From Pseudoxanthomonas sangjuensis (lineage in GTDB: Bacteria > Pseudomonadota > Gammaproteobacteria > Xanthomonadales > Xanthomonadaceae), in NCBI RefSeq assembly GCF_010211755.1, contig NZ_PDWR01000009.1, positions 1 through 64,000 on the forward strand: a stretch of DNA of 64,000 nt, in the 5' to 3' direction. Made by a program: the position numbers and the translations under genes. Each line of letters starts with the position of its first letter. Within the stretch, counting starts at the first letter, position 1. The notes beneath the pieces are model-generated. The model was given only the letters and a program-made list of their open reading frames with translations, searched no databases and was not told the origin of the DNA. Shown here one piece after another: positions 36,838 through 45,207 of this stretch.

Positions 36838-38247
36838 ATGGACATGAACGCCGACACGCCGGTCCCGGAACTGCGGCCGACCCTCGATCGCCTGCGCGCG
36901 GCATGGCAGGCCGGCAAGCCGAGCTACGCGCAGCGCATCGACGACCTGCAACGCCTGCGCGATGCGCTGAAGCGGCGGCTCGGCGACATGGCCAGCACCA
37001 TCTCCGCCGACTTCGGCCACCGCTCGAAGCACGAAAGCCTGCTCGCCGACGGCATGACCGCGCTGAACGAGATCGACCACCTGCGCAGGCACCTGCGCGG
37101 CTGGATGCGGCCGCGGCGCGTCGGCGTCGGCTGGCGCTTCCTGCCCGGCCGCGCGGAAGTGCGCAGCGTGCCGGTCGGCGTGGTCGGGGTGATCTCGCCC
37201 TGGAACTACCCGGTCAACCTGGCGCTGATCCCGCTGGCCACCGCGATCGCCGCCGGCAACCACGTGTTCCTGAAACCCTCCGAGCACACGCCGCGCACCA
37301 GCGCCTTCCTGCGCGAGCTGCTGGCCGAGGTGTTCCCGGCGGACCGCATCGCCGTCGCGACCGGCGGGCCGGAAGTCGGCGGCGCGTTCGCCGCGCTGCC
37401 GTTCGACCACCTGGTGTTCACCGGCTCGACCGCGGTCGGCCGCAAGGTGATGGCCGCCGCGGCGCCGAACCTGACCCCGCTGACGCTGGAGCTGGGCGGC
37501 AAGTCGCCGGCGATCGTGGTCGACGACTATCCGGTCGAACAGGCGGCGGCGCGGCTGGCCACCGGCAAGTGGTTCAACTGCGGACAGACCTGCATCGCGC
37601 CGGATTACGTGCTGGTCGGGCGCAAGCGCCGCGACCGGCTCGTGCAGGCGCTGCGCGAACAGATGGCAACGCGCTACGGCAGCTTCAGCGACCCGGTCGA
37701 CTACACCCGCGTGATCAACGACGGCCAGTACGCGCGGCTGCAGGGCTACCTCGACGATGCGCGTTCGCGCGGGCTGGAGGTAATCACACTCGCCGGCGAA
37801 GCGAAGCCGGACCAGCGCCTGCTGCCGCCGACGCTGGTGCTGGAACCGGGCGACGACGCCAGGATCATGCAGGAGGAGATCTTCGGGCCGATCCTGCCGA
37901 TCAAGAGCGTCGACACGCTCGACGAAGCCATCGCCTACGTCAACGCGCACGACCGCCCGCTGGCGCTGTACCCGTTCGCGAAGCACGAAGGCGCGATCGA
38001 GAAGGTGCTGTACAACACCCTTGCCGGCGGCGTGTCGGTCAACGACACCCTGTTCCACTTCGCGATCACCAACCTGCCCTTCGGCGGCATCGGCGCCAGC
38101 GGCATGGGCGCCTACCACGGCCGCGCCGGCTTCGACGCGATGAGCAAGCAGCTGCCGGTATTCTGGCAGGCCAGGTACACCGGCGGCGACCTGCTGAAGC
38201 CGCCTTATTCGAAGATTTCGAAGTTCATCGATTTCATCGTGCGCTGA
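36838..38247 (+). CDS. coniferyl-aldehyde-dehydrogenase-like NAD(P) aldehyde dehydrogenase
   Basis: 469 residues of the ALDH superfamily. It has GVISPWNYPVNLALIPLA, the cofactor Lys in FLKPSEHTPRTS, FTGSTAVGRKVM, the general base Glu in TLELGGKSPAIV, the nucleophile Cys in FNCGQTCIAPDYVL, and EEIFGPILPI. The absence of the linker found in longer ALDHs and the C-terminal tail YPPYSK-like (KPPYSKISKFI) fit the CalB/ALDH3-type group that oxidises aromatic or long-chain aldehydes. A TAGACT -10-like box at 36825-36830 ends 7 bases before the ATG, so the mRNA is probably leaderless. Confidence 0.9.
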   Translation: MDMNADTPVPELRPTLDRLRAAWQAGKPSYAQRIDDLQRLRDALKRRLGDMASTISADFGHRSKHESLLADGMTALNEIDHLRRHLRGWMRPRRVGVGWRFLPGRAEVRSVPVGVVGVISPWNYPVNLALIPLATAIAAGNHVFLKPSEHTPRTSAFLRELLAEVFPADRIAVATGGPEVGGAFAALPFDHLVFTGSTAVGRKVMAAAAPNLTPLTLELGGKSPAIVVDDYPVEQAAARLATGKWFNCGQTCIAPDYVLVGRKRRDRLVQALREQMATRYGSFSDPVDYTRVINDGQYARLQGYLDDARSRGLEVITLAGEAKPDQRLLPPTLVLEPGDDARIMQEEIFGPILPIKSVDTLDEAIAYVNAHDRPLALYPFAKHEGAIEKVLYNTLAGGVSVNDTLFHFAITNLPFGGIGASGMGAYHGRAGFDAMSKQLPVFWQARYTGGDLLKPPYSKISKFIDFIVR

Positions 38248-38258
38248 TGGCCACCCTC

Positions 38259-38720
38259 ATGAAATTTGAGAAAACCGCCTTCTTTCTATTTTTTGTGGCC
38301 GGCACTGCGTCGGCGAACACCTGTATCTATAAGCCCGGGGTCGAAAAATACGAAAAAGCAACCACTGTCTTCATCGCCACGATTACCGGCGTTGACGCCT
38401 TCCCGACATCGACCTCCATAGGCAATGGCGACTGGTATCGCCTGAACTACCGCTATCTCGTGCGAGAGGTCTTCAAGGGCGACCCCTCCATCGTGGAGTC
38501 CATTTTCACCAACCAGATTTACACCACCTACGACGCAGCCATCGTGCACAGCATGCATCTCTCCAAGCTGCAACCGGGCGACAATGTACTGATATCGGCG
38601 GGTTCATCCGGAGAGGTTAATTTGAGCGGTTGTGAGGGAATGCCTTGGAATCCCGACCCGAAGGAGCTTGCGTTACTTCGCTCTCTGAACCCTCCCGATG
38701 TCGGCAATACAAAGCCATGA
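38259..38720 (+). CDS. small exported protein, AT-richer than its surroundings
   Basis: 153 residues with a signal peptide (MKFEKTAFFLFFVAGTASA) and a Cys right after it (NTCIYK). The pattern C...Y.KA..VFIATI and YLVREVFKGDPS, with a second Cys in LSGCEGMPWN, resembles small secreted NTR/TIMP-like domains, but I assign this only tentatively. An in-frame ATG at 38247 overlaps the aldehyde dehydrogenase stop and could be the start; 38259 gives the better signal peptide. The base composition and AT-ending codons suggest horizontal origin. Confidence 0.65.
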   Translation: MKFEKTAFFLFFVAGTASANTCIYKPGVEKYEKATTVFIATITGVDAFPTSTSIGNGDWYRLNYRYLVREVFKGDPSIVESIFTNQIYTTYDAAIVHSMHLSKLQPGDNVLISAGSSGEVNLSGCEGMPWNPDPKELALLRSLNPPDVGNTKP

Positions 38721-38774
38721 CGTGGCAGATTCGTGGCTCCAGGCTGCAACCAAATCTGTATTAGGATTTGCACG

Positions 38775-39545
38775 ATGAAAATCGCCAGCTGGAACGTCAA
38801 CTCGCTCAACGTGCGCCTGCCGCACCTCGAGGCGTGGCTGAAGACCTTCGCGCCGGACGTGGTCGGCATCCAGGAAACCAAGCTGGAAGACCACAAGTTT
38901 CCCGACTCGGTGCTGGCCGGGCTGGGCTACCGCAGCGTGTTCGCCGGGCAGAAGACCTACAACGGCGTGGCGATCCTCGCCCGCGAGCGCAGCATCGGCG
39001 ACGTGCAGGTCGGCATCCCCGATTTCGACGACGAACAGAAGCGCGTCATCGCCGCGACCGTCGACGGCGTGCGCATCGTCAACCTGTACGTGGTCAACGG
39101 CCAGGACGTCGGCACCGACAAGTACAGCTACAAGCTGCGCTGGCTCGACGCCGTGCACGGCTGGCTGGCCGAGGAGCTGAAGAAGCATCCGCAACTGGTC
39201 GTGCTGGGCGACTTCAACATCGCGCCGGACGAGCGCGACGTGCACGATCCGTTGCAGTGGAACGACGAACACATCCTGACCTCGACCGCCGAACGCGCCG
39301 CGCTACGCCGCCTGTACGCGCTCGGCCTGCACGACGCCTTCCGCCTGCACGACGACGCGGCCGGCACGTTCAGCTGGTGGGACTACCGGCAGGGCGGCTT
39401 CCGCCGCAACCTCGGCCTGCGCATCGACCTGACGCTGGTCTCGGACACGCTGCGCGACAATGCGGTCGAGGCCGGCATCGACCGCGAACCGCGCACCTGG
39501 GAACGGCCGAGCGACCACGCGCCCGCCTGGGTGCGATTGAAATAG
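38775..39545 (+). CDS. xthA: exodeoxyribonuclease III (AP endonuclease)
   Basis: 256-residue Mg-dependent DNA-repair nuclease of the EEP fold. It has the N-terminal metal Asn in MKIASWNVNSL, the metal Glu in IQETKLED, the catalytic region VVLGDFNIAPDERD, RIDLTLVSD, and the closing His in PSDHAPAWVRL. It removes 3' blocks and cuts at abasic sites. The ATG at 38775 has AGGA upstream. It begins 54 bases after the AT-rich gene and is probably transcribed from its own promoter. Confidence 0.96.
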   Translation: MKIASWNVNSLNVRLPHLEAWLKTFAPDVVGIQETKLEDHKFPDSVLAGLGYRSVFAGQKTYNGVAILARERSIGDVQVGIPDFDDEQKRVIAATVDGVRIVNLYVVNGQDVGTDKYSYKLRWLDAVHGWLAEELKKHPQLVVLGDFNIAPDERDVHDPLQWNDEHILTSTAERAALRRLYALGLHDAFRLHDDAAGTFSWWDYRQGGFRRNLGLRIDLTLVSDTLRDNAVEAGIDREPRTWERPSDHAPAWVRLK

Positions 39546-39575
39546 CGCCCGCAACGCCGGCCACCGGGGCACGAC

Positions 39576-39944
39576 ATGTCGAACAAGGACGCTGCACTGG
39601 ATTTCCTGCAGATGGTGGTTGCCGGCGACATCGACGCGGCCTACGAAAGGCACGTCGCGCCGGACCTGGTCCACCACAACGCGTACGTCCCGGCCGGCGC
39701 GGACGCGCTGCGCGCGGCGATGAAGGAAGCGCACGCGCGGCAACCCGGCAAGGTCTTCGAGGTCAGGCAGGCGATCGCCGGCGACGACCGCGTCGCGGTC
39801 CATTCGCACCTGCGCTTCAAGCCGGAGGACCGGGGCTACGCGGTGGTGCACCTCTTCCGTTTCGAGGCCGGCAGGATCGCCGAGATGTGGGACATGGCTC
39901 AGGAAGTGCCGGCGGATTCGCCGAACGCGGACGGCCTGTTCTGA
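39576..39944 (+). CDS. SnoaL-like / NTF2-fold protein
   Basis: 122 residues with the NTF2-like pattern: helix KDAALDFLQMVVAGDIDAAY, then VAPDLVHHNAYVPAGADALR, VFEVRQAIAGDDRVAVHSHL and VVHLFRFEAGRIAEMWDMAQ. Close in layout to SnoaL-like polyketide-cyclase relatives of unknown substrate. It lies 30 bases after xthA and is followed by a hairpin terminator, so the two may be one unit. Confidence 0.82.
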   Translation: MSNKDAALDFLQMVVAGDIDAAYERHVAPDLVHHNAYVPAGADALRAAMKEAHARQPGKVFEVRQAIAGDDRVAVHSHLRFKPEDRGYAVVHLFRFEAGRIAEMWDMAQEVPADSPNADGLF

Positions 39945-39949
39945 CAGGG

Positions 39950-39974
39950 CAAAGGCCCGGGAACCGGGCCTTTG
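39950..39974 (+). terminator. hairpin terminator after the SnoaL-like gene
   Basis: Perfect 11-bp stem CAAAGGCCCGG (39950-39960) with 39964-39974 and a GAA loop, 5 bases after the stop codon. The stem itself ends in TTTG and no further T-run follows. Confidence 0.7.
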
Positions 39975-40045
39975 CGGCGCCACGGACCTTGGGTGCGTCT
40001 CAAGCTTCACTCGATTTCAGCGCACGCGGCCGCAGCGAAAAGCGT

Positions 40046-40300
40046 TCAACGCGCCTTGCCGCGCGTGAACAGGTTGACGATCAGCAGCAACACGATGGCA
40101 CCGATCAGCGCGGTGATCAAGTAGCCGATCCAGCCGCTGAAGTTCAATCCGACCAGCGGCAACAACCAGCCGCCGACGAACCCGCCGATGATGCCGACGA
40201 TCACGTTGAGGATGATGCCCTGCGACGCGTCGCGCCTCATGACGATACTGGCCAGCCAGCCCGCGATGCCGCCGACGATCAACTGGATGATGAGACCCAT
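40046..40300 (-). CDS. GlsB/YeaQ/YmgE-family small stress membrane protein
   Basis: 84 residues with three hydrophobic segments and the family signature: IIQLIVGGIAGWLASIVMR, then GIILNVIVGIIGGFVGGWLL and ITALIGAIVLLLIVNLF. The Gly-rich helices are typical of transglycosylase-associated proteins (the historic name; no enzyme activity is established). The ATG at 40300 has AGGAGC upstream. Single-gene unit converging on the SnoaL-like gene. Confidence 0.92.
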   Translation of the reverse strand: MGLIIQLIVGGIAGWLASIVMRRDASQGIILNVIVGIIGGFVGGWLLPLVGLNFSGWIGYLITALIGAIVLLLIVNLFTRGKAR

Positions 40301-40464
40301 GCGATCTGCTCCTTCTGGATGTGGAAGGGATGTCGTGGGGTCGGCACCGGCCGGTGCCGTGCGCAGATTGGACCCGCCCCGCCCGTAAGACCGCGTCAAC
40401 GCCCGGCCCGCGCGACGCTTCGCGCATGCTGCCCCGCAGCAGCGGCGCGCATAGAATGGCGCCG

Positions 40465-41046
40465 ATGCCAGACGCCCCGCACGATCCCGCGATGCCGCGC
40501 ACCTGGGTGGTTCCGCACCGCCACGGCACGCGCGGCGAACCCTCGGTGCGCCCGCTGCTGGCCGACACCCTCGGCATGGCCGCGGAAGCGCTGCCGCTGC
40601 AGCGCGACGACAGCGGCCGCCCGCGCCTGCATGCGCCGCTGCAGCGCTACGACCTGGGCTGGAGCCACAGCGGCGACGCGCTGCTGCTGGCGCTGGGCGA
40701 GGCGGTGACGCTGGGCGTGGACATCGAGCGCCTGCGGCCGCGGCCGCGCGCGCTGGAACTGGCGCAGCGCTTCTTCCACCCCGACGAGGCCGCATGGCTG
40801 CGCGCGCAGCGCGACGACGCGCGCGAGCTGGCCTTCGTGCGCCTGTGGTGCGCGAAGGAAGCGGTGCTGAAGGCGCACGGCGCCGGCATCGTGCTGGGCC
40901 TGGAAAAGCCGGTCTTCGCCGAAACCGGCGACGGACTGCGCCTGGTCGCCAGCCACCCCGCGCTCGGCGCGCCGGCAGACTGGACGCTGCGCGAATGGGA
41001 ACCGCTGCCCGGCTACCGCGCGGCGCTGGCGTGGCGCCCGGCCTGA
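40465..41046 (+). CDS. 4'-phosphopantetheinyl transferase superfamily protein
   Basis: 193 residues. The signature motifs are [10 protein letters not shown] (Mg-binding Asp and Glu) and [12 protein letters not shown] (Glu and Lys), with an upstream [11 protein letters not shown] matching the family WNLSHS-like segment. It should transfer phosphopantetheine from CoA to a carrier protein. The Sfp/AcpT-like layout suggests a secondary PPTase for polyketide, peptide or aryl-polyene carrier proteins, though none is in the window. A TAGAAT box at 40452-40457 places the RNA start on the ATG at 40465, so the message is probably leaderless. A further ATG at 40456 lies inside the -10 box and is rejected. 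Confidence 0.85.
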   Translation: MPDAPHDPAMPRTWVVPHRHGTRGEPSVRPLLADTLGMAAEALPLQRDDSGRPRLHAPLQRYDLGWSHSGDALLLALGEAVTLGVDIERLRPRPRALELAQRFFHPDEAAWLRAQRDDARELAFVRLWCAKEAVLKAHGAGIVLGLEKPVFAETGDGLRLVASHPALGAPADWTLREWEPLPGYRAALAWRPA

Positions 41047-41068
41047 CCGCGTCGGCGATAATGCGCGG

Positions 41069-41722
41069 GTGAACGACGCCCCCCTCTCCCCCGAACTGCG
41101 CGACGAACTGGACCGGTCGCTGCGCGCCGGCCTGCGCGCGCTCGGCCTCGACGCCGACGCGCTGGCCCCGCGCCTGCTCGACTACCTGGCCCTGCTGGCG
41201 CGCTGGAACCGCGCCTACAACCTGACCGCGATCCGCGACCCGCGGCAGATGGTGACGATGCACCTGCTCGATTCGCTGGCGATGCATCCCTTCGTCGGCG
41301 ACGGAACCCTGGCCGACCTCGGTACCGGCCCCGGCCTGCCCGGCATTCCGCTGGCCATCGCCAAGCCCGGCCTGCAGGTCACCCTGGTCGAGAGCAACGG
41401 CAAGAAGGCGCGCTTCCTGCGCGAAGCGGTGCGCCAGCTCGGCCTGTCCAACGCGCGCGTGGCCGAGTCGCGCGCCGAGGCGCTGGACGAACCAGCCGCC
41501 TACGCCAACCTGACCGCGCGCGCGCTGGCCACGCTGGCCGGCATCGTCGAGGTCGGCGGCCACCTGTTGCAGCCCGGCGGCCGCCTGCTGGCGATGAAGG
41601 GCGTGGTGCCGCACGACGAAATCGCCGCGCTGCCCGCCGGCTGGCGCGTTGAGGTGGTGCACCCGCTGAAGGTGCCGGGGCTCGATGCCGAGCGGCATCT
41701 GGTGGTGGTCAGGCGCGACTGA
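41069..41722 (+). CDS. rsmG: 16S rRNA m7G527 methyltransferase RsmG (GidB)
   Basis: 217-residue SAM-dependent methyltransferase acting on the small ribosomal subunit. Motifs are [31 protein letters not shown], the SAM loop [34 protein letters not shown], and [13 protein letters not shown]. It starts at GTG 41069; the GATAAT box at 41057-41062 ends 6 bases before, predicting a leaderless mRNA. It precedes parA-parB, the order usual near the replication origin in proteobacteria. Confidence 0.95.
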   Translation: MNDAPLSPELRDELDRSLRAGLRALGLDADALAPRLLDYLALLARWNRAYNLTAIRDPRQMVTMHLLDSLAMHPFVGDGTLADLGTGPGLPGIPLAIAKPGLQVTLVESNGKKARFLREAVRQLGLSNARVAESRAEALDEPAAYANLTARALATLAGIVEVGGHLLQPGGRLLAMKGVVPHDEIAALPAGWRVEVVHPLKVPGLDAERHLVVVRRD

Positions 41723-41730
41723 TGCTTTTT

Positions 41731-41910
41731 CCTTCTCCCTCCGGGAGAAGGTGCCCCGCAGGGGCGGATGAGGGTTCGGTCGAGCGACGAGAATCGAGCC
41801 GCGATACGCTTCGAACAAGCGCTGCGCACCCTGCATGTTCGCCACGGATTCCCGGCATTCCCTGCTCCGCCGAACCCTCACCCCAACCCCTCTCCCGAGG
41901 GGAGAGGGGC
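41731..41910. repeat. large mosaic inverted repeat between rsmG and parA
   Basis: Starts with the hairpin CCTTCTCCC-TCC-GGGAGAAGG and GGCGGATGAGGGTTCGG. It ends with CCGAACCCTCACCCC and the hairpin CCCCTCTCCC-GAG-GGGAGAGGGG. The two halves are inverse relatives around an unrelated centre of about 90 bases. The outer parts match 47893-48073 almost base for base (TGCTCCGCCGAACCCTCACC is identical), while the centres differ. A mobile, non-coding repeat unit. Confidence 0.85.
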
Positions 41911-42010
41911 TTGTCCGGCTTCGACTTTGCCCCTTTCAGCCACTTACCGCCTGATTCCGGCCGCCGTCATCCCGCATAATCCCGCTTCCACCCGGTTCCA
42001 AGGCACCCGC

Positions 42011-42796
42011 ATGGCCCGCATCATCGCCGTCGCCAACCAGAAGGGCGGCGTCGGCAAGACCACGACGTCCGTCAACCTCGCCGCCGCGCTGGCGCGCGCG
42101 CCGCTGCGCGTGCTGCTGGTCGACCTGGACGCGCAAGGCAACGCCACGATGGGCAGCGGCATCGACAAGCGCGAACTGGAAGCGTCCACCTGCGACGTGC
42201 TGATGGGCGAGGTCGAGGCGAAGGCGGCGATCGTGCGCACGCCGGAGGAATTCGACCTGATGCCGGGCAACATCGACCTGACCGCGGCCGAGATCGACCT
42301 GATGGAGAAGGAAGGCCGCGAGTCGCGGCTCAAGGCCGCGCTGGAACCGCTGCGCGGCGACTACGACTTCATCATCATCGACTGCCCGCCGGCGCTGTCG
42401 CTGCTCACGCTGAACGCGCTGACCGCGGCCGACGCGGTGCTGGTACCGATGCAGTGCGAGTACTACGCGCTGGAAGGCCTGTCCGCGCTGCTGGAAACCG
42501 TCGAGGCGATCCGCGGCCGGCTGAACCCGCGGCTGGAGATCGAGGGCGTGCTGCGCACCATGTTCGACGTGCGCAACAACCTGGCCAACGCGGTGTCGGC
42601 GGAACTGACGCAACATTTCGGCGACAAGGTGTTCCGTACCATCGTGCCGCGCAACGTGCGCCTGGCCGAGGCGCCCAGCCACGGCCAGAGCATCGTCGGT
42701 TACGATCGTGCTTCGCGCGGCGGCGTGGCCTACCTGGGCCTGGCCGGCGAAATCATCCGCCGGCAGAAAGAAAGAACGAAATCGGAGGCCCATTGA
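42011..42796 (+). CDS. parA: chromosome partitioning ATPase ParA
   Basis: 261-residue deviant Walker-A ATPase. The P-loop is NQKGGVGKTTTSVNLA, Walker A' is LLVDLDAQGNATMGSG, and Walker B is IIIDCPPALSLLTLNAL. Further family motifs are MQCEYYALEGLSALLETVE and IPRNVRL-like (VPRNVRLAEAPSHGQSIVGY). With ParB it segregates the chromosome. The ATG at 42011 has AAGG upstream. A CATAAT box at 41975-41980 lies inside the gap after the repeat. The stop overlaps the parB start by one base (TGATG). Confidence 0.96.
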   Translation: MARIIAVANQKGGVGKTTTSVNLAAALARAPLRVLLVDLDAQGNATMGSGIDKRELEASTCDVLMGEVEAKAAIVRTPEEFDLMPGNIDLTAAEIDLMEKEGRESRLKAALEPLRGDYDFIIIDCPPALSLLTLNALTAADAVLVPMQCEYYALEGLSALLETVEAIRGRLNPRLEIEGVLRTMFDVRNNLANAVSAELTQHFGDKVFRTIVPRNVRLAEAPSHGQSIVGYDRASRGGVAYLGLAGEIIRRQKERTKSEAH

Positions 42797-43716
42797 TGTC
42801 CGCCCCCAAGCACACCCCCGTCGCCAAGAAGCGCGGCCTCGGCCGCGGCCTCGAGGCCCTGCTCGGCCCGGCCAAGGCCGCCGAGACGCCGCCGCCGGAA
42901 GCGCAGCCGGGCGAGACCCTGCGCAACCTGCCGGTGGACCGGCTGCAGCCGGGCAAGTACCAGCCGCGCACCGGCATGGACCCGGCCAAGCTGGGCGAGC
43001 TGGCCGAGTCGATCAAGGCGCAGGGGGTGATCCAGCCGATCGTGGTGCGCGAGCTGGCGTCGGGGAAATTCGAGATCGTCGCCGGCGAGCGCCGCTGGCG
43101 CGCGTCGCAGCAGGCCGGACTGAACGAAGTGCCGGTGGTGGTGCGCGAGCTCGACGACCGCACCGTCATCGCGATGGCGCTGATCGAGAACATCCAGCGC
43201 GAGGACCTGAATCCGCTGGAAGAAGCGCAATCGCTGCAGCGCCTGATCAACGAATTCTCGCTGACCCACGCCGAAGCCGCCGAAGCGGTGGGCCGCTCGC
43301 GCGCGGCGGTGTCGAACCTGCTGCGCCTGCTGGAGCTGCCGCCGGCGATCCGCACGCTGCTGGAGCAGCGCAAGCTGGAAATGGGCCACGCCCGCGCACT
43401 GCTGACGCTGGCGCCGGAGCTGGCCAGCAAGCTGGCGCACGAGGCCGCGGAACAGGGCTGGTCGGTGCGCGAAGTCGAGCACCGCGCGCAGCAGTTCGCC
43501 GCGGGCAAGGTGCCCACCGGCGCCAAGAAGGCCAAGTCCGGCAAGCCGGCGCCGCAGGCCGACATCGCCTCGCTGGAAACCGAACTGTCCGAATCGCTCG
43601 GCACCAAGGTCGTCATCGACCACGGCCGCGGCGGCAAGGGCAAGCTGGTGATCCACTACACCGACCTCGACACGCTGGACGGGGTGCTGGAGAAGTTGCG
43701 CGGAGAAAGAAAGTAA
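42796..43716 (+). CDS. parB: chromosome partitioning protein ParB
   Basis: 306 residues. It has the N-terminal RGLGRGLEALLG (ParA-stimulating region), the CTPase/ParB core with YQPRTGMDP, QPIVVRELASGKFEIVAGERRWRA and ALIENIQREDLNPLEEA, then the helix-turn-helix THAEAAEAVGRSRAAVSNLLRL, and a C-terminal dimer domain ending VLEKLRG. Coupled to parA. No parS site (consensus TGTTTCACGTGAAACA) was noticed in the window. Downstream composition drops sharply. Confidence 0.96.
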   Translation: MSAPKHTPVAKKRGLGRGLEALLGPAKAAETPPPEAQPGETLRNLPVDRLQPGKYQPRTGMDPAKLGELAESIKAQGVIQPIVVRELASGKFEIVAGERRWRASQQAGLNEVPVVVRELDDRTVIAMALIENIQREDLNPLEEAQSLQRLINEFSLTHAEAAEAVGRSRAAVSNLLRLLELPPAIRTLLEQRKLEMGHARALLTLAPELASKLAHEAAEQGWSVREVEHRAQQFAAGKVPTGAKKAKSGKPAPQADIASLETELSESLGTKVVIDHGRGGKGKLVIHYTDLDTLDGVLEKLRGERK

Positions 43717-43777
43717 TTTTGTGCTTGTCCTTGTTTTTCCGAGCTACGCGTTCGTCGTCTAGAGGAGGAAATAAGGC

Positions 43778-43957
43778 ATGAATGATTTCGAGGAAAAACT
43801 TAAAAAGTTTCGGCTAGACGACGAGCGTCTCCAAGCGGCTATGCGGAGCGCCAAGTTCGTTCTCACTCAAAGCGAGCCACAAGCCTTTGTAGTGGAAACC
43901 GTTGTCGTTACTAAAGGCCGCGCCGAAATAATTAAGAAGGAAAAGTCTTATGTCTAA
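43778..43957 (+). CDS. 59-aa ORF coupled to the SDH-type protease, AT-rich
   Basis: Starts at ATG 43778 behind a perfect AGAGGAGG ribosome site. The protein begins MNDFEEKLKKFRLDDERLQA and ends EIIKKEKSYV. It is highly charged (Lys/Glu-rich) with a probable N-terminal helix and a short beta-like middle (AFVVETVVVTKG). No known domain. Its last 8 bases overlap the start of the protease gene, so the two are translationally coupled and likely work together. Codon use and A+T content are unlike those of parB next door, which indicates acquisition by transfer. It could be an adaptor, inhibitor or antitoxin-like partner; this is unproven. Confidence 0.7.
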   Translation: MNDFEEKLKKFRLDDERLQAAMRSAKFVLTQSEPQAFVVETVVVTKGRAEIIKKEKSYV

Positions 43958-44957
43958 CTGGTCCGAGCTGGTTAGGGAACTAGGACAGCTTGGCAGTGGA
44001 TATGACATTCTTCGCCGGAAATACACGAAAGATTTAGCAGACTACACGGGAAGAAACGTCATCTGCTATTACAGTGGGTGGCTGCAAAAGCCTGAACTCG
44101 GCAATCTTTCTGCCGTTAATGACAATGACAAAAATGGCCTGATGACGGCTATAAATGGGCTAGATCCTAAGAAAGGCCTGGATCTTGTCCTACACACCCC
44201 TGGCGGTGATACAGCGGCAACGGAATCAATCGTCGATTATCTCTGGAGCAAATTCGGCAAGAATGTCCGCTGTTTTGTTCCACAAATGGCAATGTCTGCT
44301 GGCACGATGATCGCCTGCTCCACCAAGGAAATTTGGATGGGCAAACATTCGTCGCTTGGCCCGGTAGATCCGCAATTCGGATCCATTCCTGCTCATGGAG
44401 TTCTTGAAGAGTTTGAGCGTGCTTATAAAGAAATAATCGAGGATCCTCGCACAGTACCGATTTGGCAGCCGATACTAGCCAAATACCCCCCGGCGTTTAT
44501 CGGCGAGTGCAAGAAGGCGGTTGATTGGTCAAATTCTTTAGTTGGCCAATGGCTGAAAAGAAATATGTTCTCACGCCGCAAGAATCCGGAAGAGACCATT
44601 GCCACTATCCTTCGCGAGCTTGGCGACCACTCTGTAAATTTCGCCCATAACCGACACTTGTCATTCGACAAGTGCAAAGAAATTGGCCTGCGGGTAGTTG
44701 AGCTTGAGTCTGATCAAGACCTACAAGATAAGGTCCTATCAGTCCACCACATCTACTATCACACGCTATCGAGCACCAACGCGTTTAAGATCATCCAGAA
44801 CCACGATGGTTCTGCATTCATATTGCAAGCACAGCCGCAGATTGTCGTTGGGCAAATGCCGAATCGGCCTCAGCAAGTCGATGGCCAACAGCCTCCTCAG
44901 AACAGTCCACGTCAAGTCGAACCTGCCCCAATGGAAATTGACGCAGAACGACCCTGA
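43950..44957 (+). CDS. SDH-family Clp-fold serine proteinase (SDH_sah/SppA-like)
   Basis: 335 residues of the ClpP/crotonase-type fold. It has DLVLHTPGGDTAATESIVDYL (oxyanion region and helix), VRCFVPQMAMSAGTMIACST with the likely nucleophile Ser in MSAG, and MGKHSSLGPVDPQFGSIPAHG, matching the serine dehydrogenase proteinase family (PF01972). No signal peptide is present, so it should be cytosolic. The C-terminal 50 residues are Pro/Gln-rich and probably disordered. The base composition is clearly lower in GC than the flanking genes. Members of this family are scattered in accessory DNA and their targets are mostly unknown. A role in stress or phage response is a possibility only. Confidence 0.85.
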   Translation: MSNWSELVRELGQLGSGYDILRRKYTKDLADYTGRNVICYYSGWLQKPELGNLSAVNDNDKNGLMTAINGLDPKKGLDLVLHTPGGDTAATESIVDYLWSKFGKNVRCFVPQMAMSAGTMIACSTKEIWMGKHSSLGPVDPQFGSIPAHGVLEEFERAYKEIIEDPRTVPIWQPILAKYPPAFIGECKKAVDWSNSLVGQWLKRNMFSRRKNPEETIATILRELGDHSVNFAHNRHLSFDKCKEIGLRVVELESDQDLQDKVLSVHHIYYHTLSSTNAFKIIQNHDGSAFILQAQPQIVVGQMPNRPQQVDGQQPPQNSPRQVEPAPMEIDAERP

Positions 44958-44989
44958 GACTTGCTCTACGAATCTACGAGACAGCACCG

Positions 44990-45062
44990 GTAGAGCGGGT
45001 TTCAACCCGCCGCTTCTGCGATCTTCGCGTTGAACCCAACGGCGGGTCGTGACCCGCCCTAC
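44990..45062. repeat. inverted repeat (GTAGAGCGGGTTTC type) after the protease gene
   Basis: Arms 44990-45012 and 45040-45062 (GTAGAGCGGGTTTCAACC... facing ...ACCCGCCCTAC) pair over 23 bases with three or four mismatches, and each arm is also a small hairpin. It resembles REP-like units of this family of bacteria and marks the right edge of the AT-rich insertion. Could also stop transcription from the protease gene. Confidence 0.75.
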
Positions 45063-45076
45063 ACAATGTTTGGGCT

Positions 45077-45104
45077 CGTCATTCCCGCTTTCGCGGGGAT
45101 GACG
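45077..45104. repeat. CGTCATTCCCGC hairpin repeat
   Basis: CGTCATTCCCGC-TTTC-GCGGGGATGACG, a 12-bp stem with one wobble. Repeats with CGTCATTCCCGCG...GCGGGAATGACG are widespread in proteobacterial intergenic DNA. A related partial copy (CATCCCCGCG facing CGGGGATC) occurs at about 50549-50570 after rpmG. Confidence 0.7.
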
Positions 45105-45207
45105 TGAGTGGAGGAAACCCGCCGCACCCAGTCATTTGCGTCTAATCAACACGCCGTCCGCAGCTTGCGCTTAACATTGCCGACAGCCCGCAAGCGCGAG
45201 GAATGGC

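Noticed and set aside
44698-45033. 111-residue frame overlapping the end of the SDH-type protease
   Set aside because: It is out of frame with the protease, has no ribosome site and reads into the repeat; the protease frame has the clear motifs.
45077-45104. Repeats after the protease gene as a short CRISPR
   Set aside because: There are single hairpin units with no regular repeat-spacer pattern; no CRISPR array or cas gene occurs in the window.
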